DNA of 64,000 bases. It comes from Pseudonocardia sp. DSM 110487 (GTDB lineage Bacteria > Actinomycetota > Actinomycetes > Mycobacteriales > Pseudonocardiaceae). The notes below the pieces were generated by a model, which was not told the DNA's origin, ran no database searches, and saw nothing but the letters and a program-made list of their open reading frames with translations. This document shows positions 35,477 to 43,028 of the stretch, in pieces (position 1 is the first letter of the stretch; each line of letters begins with the position of its first letter). The stretch is from contig NZ_CP080521.1 in NCBI RefSeq assembly GCF_019468565.1, forward strand, positions 4,402,001 to 4,466,000. The letters run 5' to 3'. The translations under genes were made by a program, and so were the position numbers.

Positions 35477-36070
35477 ATGACGAGCGGTGGGTTGCCGGGC
35501 TGCGTGATCGTGTCCGGGATGCCGGGCGCAGGCAAGACGACCGTCACGCGGCTGGCCGCGCGCCTGCTCCCTCGCGCGGCCCGGGTCGGCGGCGACGACG
35601 TCAACCTCATGATCGGCAGCGGCTTCGTCTGGTTCATGGGCAAGCCAACCGATGAGGCCTTGCGCCAGGACGAGCTGTGCAACCGCAACATGTGCGCACT
35701 CGCCAACAACTTCATCGACTTCGGCTTCACCGTGCTGATGGACTCGGTGCTGGCCGACCGGCCGGAACTGGACTTCTTCCTCGCCCTACTGTCGCCGCGA
35801 CCCGCGCGGCTGGTCATCCTCGCGCCCGGCGTCGCCGTGTGCCGCCGCAGGAACGCCATGCGCGACCCGCAGGACCGGTTCGAATTCGACGGGTACGAGC
35901 GTCTCGACGCCGATATGAAGCGAGAGTTCATCGACTGCGCCTGGTGGTTCGACACCGCAGCGCTAACGCCGGAGGAGACGGCCGAGCAGCTCATCGCCGG
36001 CGTCGCCCACCGCGCCCCGATCCTGCGCCCCGGTTGGAACGCCTGGTTGCGTCAGCTCCACCAGGTGTAA
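35477..36070 (+). CDS. P-loop kinase-like protein (zeta-toxin/CPT-like)
   Basis: A 197-residue P-loop protein with Walker A GMPGAGKTT at residues 14-22, then an acid-rich strand (VGGDDVNLM) and an RxxxR-containing lid (AVCRRRNAMRD). This layout is shared by zeta toxins, chloramphenicol phosphotransferase and gluconate-kinase-like enzymes, which phosphorylate a small molecule. No antitoxin gene precedes it. ATG 35477 is the more likely start; 35456 is possible. Function not assignable further. Confidence 0.75.
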   Translation: MTSGGLPGCVIVSGMPGAGKTTVTRLAARLLPRAARVGGDDVNLMIGSGFVWFMGKPTDEALRQDELCNRNMCALANNFIDFGFTVLMDSVLADRPELDFFLALLSPRPARLVILAPGVAVCRRRNAMRDPQDRFEFDGYERLDADMKREFIDCAWWFDTAALTPEETAEQLIAGVAHRAPILRPGWNAWLRQLHQV

Positions 36071-36590
36071 AGCTCCTGCGCCGCAGTCCTCACCACTGAA
36101 CTCAGCGGCCCGTGGCGGCGGCTCGGGCTCCGGGGCGTCACCTTCGCTGTCAGGCCGTCAATCGGAACGTGGAGTAGGTGACCGTGATGCTGTTCGGCGC
36201 TGTTGCCGGGTCCCGTTCGGTGGTCGCCGCAGCCCATGATCCGGAGTTTCGGTTGCTCATGGTTGTGGGGGCAGCCGTGGACAACCGCTAGTTCGGATCA
36301 TGTCCGCCGCCGGTCGAGGGGTCGGGGTGGGTCAGGCGCGATCGTGTCGGTCCATCGGGTCGGTCTGGTCGGGCCGCTGCCGGTGGGCGCGCCGTTCCCG
36401 GCCCGGGCCGCCCGGCGCCCGCCTCGCGGTCCGGGGCTCGCGCGTGTTCCCGCCCGTTCACCTCGACCCCGTCGCCGTGCGGAGGTGGCTGGGTTGGGTG
36501 CACCACCGAACCCTGGAGTTGCGTGGGCGGCCGTCCCGACTGGGGGGCACGCCTGTTCTCGACGAGACCGCCGCGGGTTGGGTGCCACGC

Positions 36591-36795
36591 GACCGGCTGT
36601 GGTCCCGACCCCCTCCACGCCCCAGCCCTCTCCCGGATGATCGAGGCGCCCCCTCGGGGCTGGGCTGCGGGCAGGTCCGTGATCAGCAGGAACGGGGTAC
36701 CAGCTGCAGGGGGTGCAGCTCCGGTCCCGATTCCGCTGATCACGCCCCAGGTTCCCAGGGGCGGCCAGTGGGCGAGGACGGGACCACAGCCGGTC
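36591..36795. repeat. 17-bp inverted repeat enclosing 171 bp
   Basis: GACCGGCTGTGGTCCCG at 36591-36607 is the exact reverse complement of 36779-36795. Sequences just outside also pair imperfectly. It resembles terminal repeats of a small non-coding element, but no transposase or target duplication was found. Confidence 0.6.
36679..36743. repeat. Nested 65-nt hairpin
   Basis: GTGATCAGC (36679-36687) pairs with GCTGATCAC (36735-36743), and AGCTGCA (36702-36708) with TGCAGCT (36714-36720) around a GGGGG loop. Both stems share the same centre (36711), with partial pairing in between, so this is one long imperfect hairpin. Confidence 0.6.
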
Positions 36796-36866
36796 GGCGG
36801 CCGGGCAGGGTGGCCGTTGACCCGGCCGCCGGGCGCGCCCGTCGCCTCTCCCGTGATCATGGTCGG

Positions 36867-37763
36867 GTGAACCTCGATGTTCCCGGCGCGTTCGTCGCCT
36901 CGTACGGCAGGAACGCGTGGATCGATGAGTTGCCCCGGCTCGCGGCGGAGGTGCTCGACCGATGGGAGTTGCGGCTGGACGGCGCGGCCACCCACGGCAT
37001 GGCGGCGGTCGTCCGGCCGGTGGTCCGCGCCGACGGCACCCCGGCCGTGCTCAAGCTGCAGGAGCCGCGCGACGAGACCACCGGTGCCGTACTCGGGCTG
37101 CGGGCATGGGACGGCGACGGGGTCGTGCGCCTGCTCGAGGGCGACGCGACCACGGGCGCGATGTTGCTGGAGCGGTTGGACGCCGGCCGGCCGCTGTCCA
37201 CCGTGGTCGACGACGCCGAGGCGATGGAGATCCTCGCCGGCCTGCTGGCCCGCCTGGTCGCGGCGCCGGCGCCGGAGGGTCTGCGGCACCTGGCCGACGT
37301 CGCCGCCGAGATGCTGGCCGAAGCACCACGCACGGCGGCGGCGCTCGCCGATCCCGCCGAGCAGCGGCTCGTGCGCAGCTGTGCGTCCGCGGTCGCCGAG
37401 CTCGTCGGTGAGGCCGGTGACCGGCTGCTGCACTGGGACCTGCACTACGACAACGTCCTCGCCGGTGACCGCGAACCCTGGCTCGCCATCGACCCGGAAT
37501 CGCTCGCGGGCGACCCCGGATTCGATCTGCTGCCCGCGCTGGACAGCCGGTGGGACGCCGTGGTGGCGACGGGCGACGTCACGCGGGCGGTGCTGCGCCG
37601 CTTCGACGTCCTGACCGAGGCCATCGGCGGCGACCCGCGGCGGGCGGTCGGCTGGACCCTCGGTCGCGTTCTGCAGAACGCGCTGTGGGATGTGGAGGAC
37701 GGCAGGCGCACGCTCCACCCGGCCCAGGTGGCCATCGCGGACATCCTGCTCCGGTGCCGATGA
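36867..37763 (+). CDS. Aminoglycoside/hydroxyurea-type phosphotransferase (APH(6)/Hur family)
   Basis: A 298-residue kinase-fold protein. The Brenner motif LLHWDLHYDNVL places catalytic Asp191 and Asn196, and WLAIDPESLAGDPGFDL is the Mg-binding segment characteristic of the streptomycin 6-phosphotransferase/hydroxyurea phosphotransferase family. GTG 36867 is where homology begins. Family members inactivate streptomycin or hydroxyurea, but chromosomal actinomycete copies often have other substrates, so resistance is not implied by sequence alone. Confidence 0.83.
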   Translation: MNLDVPGAFVASYGRNAWIDELPRLAAEVLDRWELRLDGAATHGMAAVVRPVVRADGTPAVLKLQEPRDETTGAVLGLRAWDGDGVVRLLEGDATTGAMLLERLDAGRPLSTVVDDAEAMEILAGLLARLVAAPAPEGLRHLADVAAEMLAEAPRTAAALADPAEQRLVRSCASAVAELVGEAGDRLLHWDLHYDNVLAGDREPWLAIDPESLAGDPGFDLLPALDSRWDAVVATGDVTRAVLRRFDVLTEAIGGDPRRAVGWTLGRVLQNALWDVEDGRRTLHPAQVAIADILLRCR

Positions 37764-37785
37764 GTCCCCGCCCCTCGAGGCCCGT

Positions 37786-38196
37786 TCAGGCCCGGTCCGG
37801 CAGGCTCCGCATGCGCTCCAACAGCTCGGCGAGGATCCCGGCGTCGGTGCCCAGCTCGGCGGTCAACGACTCGCCCACCGACTCCACAGCGGGGGCGAAC
37901 CTGGCGTGCTCGGCCCGTCCGTGGTCGGAGAGGAACACGAGCACGCGCCTGCGGTCGGAGTCGTCGACGCGACGGTAGACGAGCGCGCGGTCCACCAGCC
38001 GATCGACGATCTTGGTGAGGGTGGGTGCGGGCACCATCGCCCTGGCGGCGATCTCGCTCATCGGGTGGCCCTCGCCATCGGCGAGGTGGGTGAGCACGCG
38101 CCAATGGTCGAGAGTGGGGCCGTCCGGGCCGAGTGCGGCCTCGACCCGCCGGGAGACGAGGTGCTCGACCTGGCTGAGCAGCTCCGGTATCGACAT
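37786..38196 (-). CDS. MarR-family regulator of the amide module
   Basis: A 136-residue MarR protein: winged helix with MSEIAARAMVPAPTLTKIVDRLVDRALVYR and wing DDSDRRRVLVFLSDHG. AGGAGGTG 5 nt before ATG 38196 fixes the start. It is divergent from the binding-protein gene and the 145-bp gap holds four direct AACACTG repeats, its likely binding region (inference). Confidence 0.87.
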   Translation of the reverse strand: MSIPELLSQVEHLVSRRVEAALGPDGPTLDHWRVLTHLADGEGHPMSEIAARAMVPAPTLTKIVDRLVDRALVYRRVDDSDRRRVLVFLSDHGRAEHARFAPAVESVGESLTAELGTDAGILAELLERMRSLPDRA

Positions 38197-38245
38197 CCAC
38201 ACCTCCTCGCACGAAACGAGTTCGTGACACGACACCGCGCCCGGC

Positions 38246-38306
38246 GAACACTGTCATCGTAAACACTGGCACTCGGAACACTGTCACCTCGAAACACTGC
38301 ACCTCG
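38246..38306. repeat. Four tandem AACACTG repeats between marR and the amide genes
   Basis: AACACTG begins at 38247, 38262, 38277 and 38293 (period 15, 15, 16), each followed by a variant of CACCTCG. Direct rather than inverted, so a regulator would bind as stacked units along one face of the helix every 1.5 turns. Confidence 0.7.
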
Positions 38307-38341
38307 AACCGAACGACCCGACGACGCGAGCGGGAGGTCGG

Positions 38342-39403
38342 ATGGGGCGGGACGCTGTCGAGATCGCCTTCGTCGTGCCGCGGAGCGGGCCGGCGGGCAT
38401 CATCGGCCCGTCCTGCGAGGCGTGTGGGCTGCTCGCCGCCGACGAGATCAACGCGGGGGGCGGCCTGCTGGGCCGGGAACTGCGGCTGCGGGTCGTGGAC
38501 GGCGGGCGCGCGCCCACGGTGGTCGCGCGTGAGGTGGACGCGCTCGTCTCCGCCGGCGTCGTGGAAGGTGTCACGGGCTGGCACATCTCGGCGGTCCGCC
38601 AGGTGGTGGCTCCTGTCGTGTCCGGGCGGGTCCCGTACGTCTACAGCCCGCTGTACGAGGGCGGCGAGCGGACGCCCGGCGTCTTCCTCGCAGGTGAGAC
38701 GCCCGATCGCCAGTTGCTGCCCGCCCTGAGCTGGATGGCGCGCGAGCTCGGGGTGCGTACCTGGTGCGTGGTCGGCGACGACTACGTCTGGCCGATCGCG
38801 TCGGCCCGGGTGGCCCGCGACTTCGCCCGTCGCCGCGCCGACGTGGACATCGTCGACGAGGTGTTCGTGCCGTTGGGTGCCCTCGACTTCGGCCCGGCCG
38901 TGCGGCGTGTGGAGCGAAGCGGCGCGCAGGGTGTGCTGATGCTGCTGGTCGGCTCGGACGCGGTGCTGTTCAACCGCGCCTTCGCCGCGGCGGGGCTCGA
39001 CGCCGCGTGCGTGCGGTTCAGCCCGCTGATGGAGGAGAACATGGTGCTGGCCACCGGGGCCGACGCCACCCGTGACCTCTACGCGTCGGCGGGGTTCTTC
39101 GAGGCCCTTCCGACCACGTCGGGCCTGGACTTCTCGCGGCGCTACGCGGAGCGCTTCGGGGTGCAGGCTCCCGTGCTCGGCTCGCTGGGGGAGTCCTGCT
39201 ACGAGGGCGTCACGCTGCTCGCGCGGCTCGCCGAGCGGGCGGGTGGCCTGGTTCCGGGGGAGTGGGCGGCCGCGGCCGACGCCCTCGCCTACGACAGCCC
39301 GCGGGGCACGGTGCGGATGGCAGGGAACCACCTCGTGCAGAGCGTCTACCTGGCGCGGGCGGACGGGCTGGACCTCGACGTGGTGGCGCAGCTGGCGCCT
39401 TGA
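38342..39403 (+). CDS. AmiC-like cytoplasmic amide-binding protein (type I periplasmic-binding fold)
   Basis: A 353-residue protein of the branched-chain/amide-binding family (FVVPRSGPAGIIGPSCEACGLLAADEINAGGGLLGRELRL, VTGWHISAVRQVVAPV). It has no signal peptide or lipobox, so it stays in the cytoplasm like AmiC, the amide sensor that controls AmiR in Pseudomonas. With FmdB and FmdA directly downstream, a sensor of formamide or short amides is likely. GGGAGG before ATG 38342. No ANTAR partner is next to it, although two GAF-ANTAR proteins lie 25 kb away. Confidence 0.78.
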   Translation: MGRDAVEIAFVVPRSGPAGIIGPSCEACGLLAADEINAGGGLLGRELRLRVVDGGRAPTVVAREVDALVSAGVVEGVTGWHISAVRQVVAPVVSGRVPYVYSPLYEGGERTPGVFLAGETPDRQLLPALSWMARELGVRTWCVVGDDYVWPIASARVARDFARRRADVDIVDEVFVPLGALDFGPAVRRVERSGAQGVLMLLVGSDAVLFNRAFAAAGLDAACVRFSPLMEENMVLATGADATRDLYASAGFFEALPTTSGLDFSRRYAERFGVQAPVLGSLGESCYEGVTLLARLAERAGGLVPGEWAAAADALAYDSPRGTVRMAGNHLVQSVYLARADGLDLDVVAQLAP

Positions 39404-39441
39404 CGGAACCTTTCCATCGCAATAGTTTCATATGACAGTAT
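39400..39441 (+). promoter_or_regulatory. fmdBA promoter with palindromic operator
   Basis: TTGACG (39400-39405), 17 bp, TAGTTT (39423-39428) is a plausible promoter. It overlaps a near-palindrome centred on CATATG at 39422-39441 (16 of 20 positions symmetrical), a candidate operator in an AT-rich island. Confidence 0.5.
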
Positions 39442-39463
39442 CGCCCAGCTGTCAGAGGTGGCC

Positions 39464-39748
39464 GTGCCGACCTACGCCTACCGGTGCCCGCGCTGCGGCG
39501 AGTTCGAGGTCCGTCGCCCCATGGCCGAGGCCGCGTCCGAGACGGCCTGCCCGCACTGCGCGGTCCGGGCCGCCCGCGTGTTCGGCGCTCCGGCGCTGCG
39601 CGGGCTCGAACCGACCGTGCGAAGGGCGCTCGACGCGAGCGCCCGCAGCGCCGACTCCCCGCAGGTCGTGACGTCGGTGCCGGGCCGCTCCCGGCGCGCA
39701 ACCCCGGTCTCAACGGACCCCCGCCACGCCCGGTTGCCCCGGCCCTGA
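39464..39748 (+). CDS. fmdB: FmdB-family zinc-ribbon protein
   Basis: A 94-residue protein starting VPTYAYRCPRCGEFEVRRPM with CxxC (CPRC) and CPHC pairs, the FmdB zinc ribbon. GTG 39464 is preferred to 39458 because family members begin with [M/V]PTYEYRC and GAGGTG sits 5 nt upstream. FmdB proteins are linked to formamidase expression. The C-terminal 40 residues are basic and probably unstructured. Confidence 0.87.
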   Translation: MPTYAYRCPRCGEFEVRRPMAEAASETACPHCAVRAARVFGAPALRGLEPTVRRALDASARSADSPQVVTSVPGRSRRATPVSTDPRHARLPRP

Positions 39749-39770
39749 CCCCCGCTCCCAGGAGGCTCGC

Positions 39771-41018
39771 ATGCCCGATGTTGTCTTCTCCGTCGACCAG
39801 GCCCGTTCGATGCGCGACCAGGCGGTGCCCGGACACAACCGGTGGCACCCCGATATCCCGCCTGCCGTCACGGTGCGGCCGGGGCAGTCGATCCGGGTCG
39901 AGTGCCGGGAGTGGACCGACGGCCAGATCGGCAACAACGACTCGGCGAACGACGTGCGCGACGTGGACCTCACGCACGCCCACATGCTCTCCGGGCCGAT
40001 CTACGTGGAGGGCGCCGAACCGGGTGACCTGCTCGTCGTCGACATCCTCGACCTGGGGCCGGTGCCACAGGAGACCGGCGCCGCGCCCGGCCAGGGCTGG
40101 GGTTACACGGGGATCTTCGCCAAGGAGAACGGCGGCGGCTTCCTCACCGACCAATTCCCGGACGCCTACAAGGCGATCTGGGACTTCGCGGGCCAGAAGT
40201 GCACGTCGCGGCACCTCCCGGGCGTCGAGTTCACCGGGATCACCCACCCCGGACTGTTCGGCACCGCGCCGTCGCCCGAACTGCTGGCGCGCTGGAACGC
40301 CCGCGAGCGCGCGCTGATCGCCACCGACCCGGACCGGGTGCCCGCGCTCGCACTGCCGCCGCTCGAGGAGAACACGCTCGGCGGCACCGCGTCCGGCGAC
40401 GCGCTCGCCGCCATCGGCCGCGACGGCGCCCGCACCGTGCCCGCCCGGGAGAACGGCGGCAACCACGACATCAAGAACTTCACCCGCGGCTCCCGCGTCT
40501 TCTACCCGGTGCACGTGCCCGGCGCGCTCTTCTCGGGCGGCGACCTGCACTTCAGCCAGGGCGACGGCGAGATCACCTTCTGCGGCGCCATCGAGATGGG
40601 CGGCTTCATCGACTTCCACGTCGACCTGATCAAGGGCGGTATGCAGACCTACGGGGTGACCACCAACCCCATCCTGATGCCCGGCAACGTGGAGCCGCGC
40701 TACTCGGAGTTCCTCACGTTCATCGGTATCGGCGTCGACCACGGCAGCGACACCCAGCTCTACAACGACGCCACCACCGCCTACCGCAACGCCTGCCTCA
40801 ACGCTGTGGAGTACCTGACGAAGTTCGGTTACTCCGGCGCCCAGGCCTACCTGCTGCTCGGCGCCGCGCCGATCGAGGGCCGGGTCAGCGGCGTGGTCGA
40901 CATCCCGAACGCGTGCTGCTCGCTCTACCTGCCCACGGCGATCTTCGACGTCGACATCCGGCCGTCCGCCGCAGGGCCTATCCACGCCGACCGCGGAAGC
41001 TGCGCGGTGTCGTCGTGA
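39771..41018 (+). CDS. fmdA: Formamidase/acetamidase FmdA
   Basis: A 415-residue FmdA/AmdA enzyme that hydrolyses formamide (or acetamide) to ammonia and formate. Family landmarks include PGHNRWHPDIPPA, DVDLTHAHMLSGPI, PGVEFTGITHPGLFG, NHDIKNFTRGSRVFYPV, GGDLHFSQGDGEITFCGAIEMGGF and NACCSLYLPTAIFD. AGGAGG stands before ATG 39771. Second gene after fmdB (gap 22 bp). Length is normal. Confidence 0.95.
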   Translation: MPDVVFSVDQARSMRDQAVPGHNRWHPDIPPAVTVRPGQSIRVECREWTDGQIGNNDSANDVRDVDLTHAHMLSGPIYVEGAEPGDLLVVDILDLGPVPQETGAAPGQGWGYTGIFAKENGGGFLTDQFPDAYKAIWDFAGQKCTSRHLPGVEFTGITHPGLFGTAPSPELLARWNARERALIATDPDRVPALALPPLEENTLGGTASGDALAAIGRDGARTVPARENGGNHDIKNFTRGSRVFYPVHVPGALFSGGDLHFSQGDGEITFCGAIEMGGFIDFHVDLIKGGMQTYGVTTNPILMPGNVEPRYSEFLTFIGIGVDHGSDTQLYNDATTAYRNACLNAVEYLTKFGYSGAQAYLLLGAAPIEGRVSGVVDIPNACCSLYLPTAIFDVDIRPSAAGPIHADRGSCAVSS

Positions 41019-41079
41019 CGCCCCTTGCGCGACCGGCATCGGCGGAGCACGGTCGGACTTCCTCGTCGAGGAGGTTCCC

Positions 41080-42108
41080 GTGACCGGACCAGATGCCCCG
41101 TACGACGTCCACGAGATCCCGGACTTCACGCTGGCCTGCGGTGCCACGCTGCGTCCCGCCAGGATCGCCTACCAGACCTACGGGACGCTCAACGCCGCGA
41201 AGGACAACGCGATCATCTACCCGACCTGGTACTCGGGTCGGCACTGGGACAACGAGTGGCTCATCGGGGACGACAAGGCCCTGAACCCGGATCGCTGGTT
41301 CATCATCGTGCCGAACATGCTCGGCAACGGCCTGTCGTCCTCACCCTCGAACACACCGCCCCCGTGGGACCGGGCCCGGTTCCCGCAGGTCGCGGTGCGC
41401 GACAACGTCGCCGCGCAGCACCGGCTCGTCACCGAGGTGTTCGGGATCGAGACGGTGCAGCTCGTGCTCGGGTGGTCCATGGGTGCGGGACAGACCTACC
41501 AGTGGGCAGTCAGCCACCCGGAGATGGTCCAGCGGATCCTGCCGTTCTGCGGATCGCCCCGTACCTCGCCGCACAACAAGGTATTCCTCGACTCGCTGCG
41601 CCACGCCCTGCGCACCGATGCCGCCTTCGCCGAGGGGTGGTACGAACCCGACGTGCTCCCGGTGCGCGGCCTGCGTGCGTTCGCGCGGATCTACGCCGGC
41701 TGGGGTTTCTCCCAGGCGTTCTACTGGGACGAGGTGTGGCGCGAGCTCGGCCACACCTCGCTCGAGGACTTCGTGGTCGGGTTCTGGGAGGACTTCTTCC
41801 TCGACGACAGGGACCCGAACAACCTGCTCACGATGCTCGACACCTGGTGGAACGGCGACGTCGGCACCACGCATGGCTTCTCGTCCACCGAGGAGGCGCT
41901 GGCGTCCATCCGGGCGCGCGCGATCGTAATGCCCGCGGAGAAGGACCTCTACTTCCCGCCCGAGGACGAGCAGTGGGCCGTCTCGCACATGAAGACCGCC
42001 GAGCTGCGGGTGATCCCCGGTGTGTGGGGTCACTTCGCGGGCGGTGGGGAGAACCCGGTCGACACCGCGTTCATCGACGAGGCGGTCGGAGAGCTCCTCT
42101 CGAGGTGA
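41080..42108 (+). CDS. MetX-like alpha/beta hydrolase (homoserine acetyltransferase family)
   Basis: A 342-residue alpha/beta hydrolase of the homoserine O-acetyltransferase-like group: FTLACGATLRPARIAYQTYGTLNA, nucleophile GWSMGAGQTYQW and a late His in VWGHFAGGG. Actinomycete members next to FmdA are of unproven function; a true MetX is less likely given that the acyl-CoA-site regions diverge. GTG 41080 follows GAGGAGG. It lies 61 bp after fmdA and is likely in the same operon. Confidence 0.83.
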   Translation: MTGPDAPYDVHEIPDFTLACGATLRPARIAYQTYGTLNAAKDNAIIYPTWYSGRHWDNEWLIGDDKALNPDRWFIIVPNMLGNGLSSSPSNTPPPWDRARFPQVAVRDNVAAQHRLVTEVFGIETVQLVLGWSMGAGQTYQWAVSHPEMVQRILPFCGSPRTSPHNKVFLDSLRHALRTDAAFAEGWYEPDVLPVRGLRAFARIYAGWGFSQAFYWDEVWRELGHTSLEDFVVGFWEDFFLDDRDPNNLLTMLDTWWNGDVGTTHGFSSTEEALASIRARAIVMPAEKDLYFPPEDEQWAVSHMKTAELRVIPGVWGHFAGGGENPVDTAFIDEAVGELLSR

Positions 42109-43017
42109 TCAGGAGACGCGCTCGACCCATTCCCGGCAGGCGCGGGCGCTCTCGAAGGGGTCCATGACCGTCCGGTCGATCTCGATGATGATCCAGCCGG
42201 GGAACCCGTCGGGCAGGGCGGCCAGTACGGCGTCGAGGTCGATACCGCCCGTCCCGGGCTCGCGGAAGAGCCCTCGCTCGCTCGCATCGTCGTAGCCGGT
42301 CGGGGTGGCCCGGCTCGCCTCGGCGACGGCGAGGTCGAGGTCCTTCACGTGGACGTCGACGAGTCGGTCGGCGTACCGCGTGAGCACCGCGACCGGGTCG
42401 ATCCCGGCCCACACCAGGTGCCCGACGTCGAACGACGCCCCGAGCAGGGCCGGGTCGAGCGCGCCGAGCACGCGGTCGATCTCGTGCTCGGTCTCGACCC
42501 AGGTACCGACGTGGTTGTGCAGGCCCGCCCGCACGCCCTCTGCCCGCAGCACATCGGCCGCCTCGCCGAGGATCTCGATCAGCCGGTCGAGCCTGCCCTC
42601 GTCGAACCCGGCGCCGACGGCGACGGCCTCGCGCGTGCGGATCGAGGTGTCGGCGAAGTTCATCTCGGGGGCGAGGAAGACCGTGCCGAGGCCGAAGTAG
42701 TTCGACTCCTCGGCCTTGCGCCGCACGCCGTCGAACCAACGCACCCACTCGGCGCTGCCGCGCCGCGGCGCGTCGCCGTGGTCCTCCGGCAGGCCGACCG
42801 CGCAGTACCCCGGTGCGACCGCGAGGCCGGTGTCGGTGATGATCCGCGCGTAGTCCTGGAGCGTCTGCGTCGCGAGCACCTCGAGCATCACCGCGTCGAA
42901 CCCGGCGGCGCGCACCTGCGCGAGCACCCCCGGATAGTCGGCGCGGAAGCCCGGCTCGGCATAGCGCCACCGGCCGTCCACGGTGATCCACTGGAGTGGG
43001 TTGAGCGCGAACTTCAC
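42109..43017 (-). CDS. Sugar phosphate isomerase/epimerase-like TIM-barrel protein
   Basis: A 302-residue xylose-isomerase-like barrel (AP-endonuclease family 2): FALNPLQWITVDGRW, AGLHNHVGTWVET, SFDVGHLVWAGIDP, DVHVKDLD and GTGGIDLDAVLAAL supply the metal ligands Glu, His, Asp and His. GTG 43017 is favoured by AGGAG 5 nt upstream. Close coupling to the GMC oxidoreductase recalls the pairs in which an oxidised 3-keto-glycoside is isomerised, eliminated or cleaved by such a barrel protein (established for C-glycoside pathways; inference here). Confidence 0.83.
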   Translation of the reverse strand: MKFALNPLQWITVDGRWRYAEPGFRADYPGVLAQVRAAGFDAVMLEVLATQTLQDYARIITDTGLAVAPGYCAVGLPEDHGDAPRRGSAEWVRWFDGVRRKAEESNYFGLGTVFLAPEMNFADTSIRTREAVAVGAGFDEGRLDRLIEILGEAADVLRAEGVRAGLHNHVGTWVETEHEIDRVLGALDPALLGASFDVGHLVWAGIDPVAVLTRYADRLVDVHVKDLDLAVAEASRATPTGYDDASERGLFREPGTGGIDLDAVLAALPDGFPGWIIIEIDRTVMDPFESARACREWVERVS

Positions 43018-43028
43018 GGCTTCTCCTG

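Larger units (their letters stand above)
36071..36866. other. Gene-free region rich in inverted repeats
   Basis: About 800 bp with open frames in several phases but no recognisable protein. It contains a 17-bp perfect inverted repeat (36591-36607 with 36779-36795) enclosing a second, nested hairpin centred on 36711. Such structure suggests a remnant mobile or palindromic element, or a structured leader for the kinase gene downstream. Confidence 0.5.

Noticed and set aside
35477..36070. Zeta-type toxin of a toxin-antitoxin pair
   Set aside because: P-loop kinase fold fits, but no small antitoxin gene precedes or overlaps it, and toxin-specific residues cannot be confirmed by eye.
36300..36866. 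N-terminal 189-codon extension of the APH-type kinase
   Set aside because: The frame is open but the translation is Arg/Pro/Gly-rich and non-homologous; kinase homology begins at GTG 36867.
36867..37763. Confirmed antibiotic-resistance gene
   Set aside because: Family membership alone does not show streptomycin or hydroxyurea resistance; such kinases are common on actinomycete chromosomes.
38246..38306. CRISPR array
   Set aside because: Repeats are 7-15 bp and contiguous with no spacers and no cas genes.
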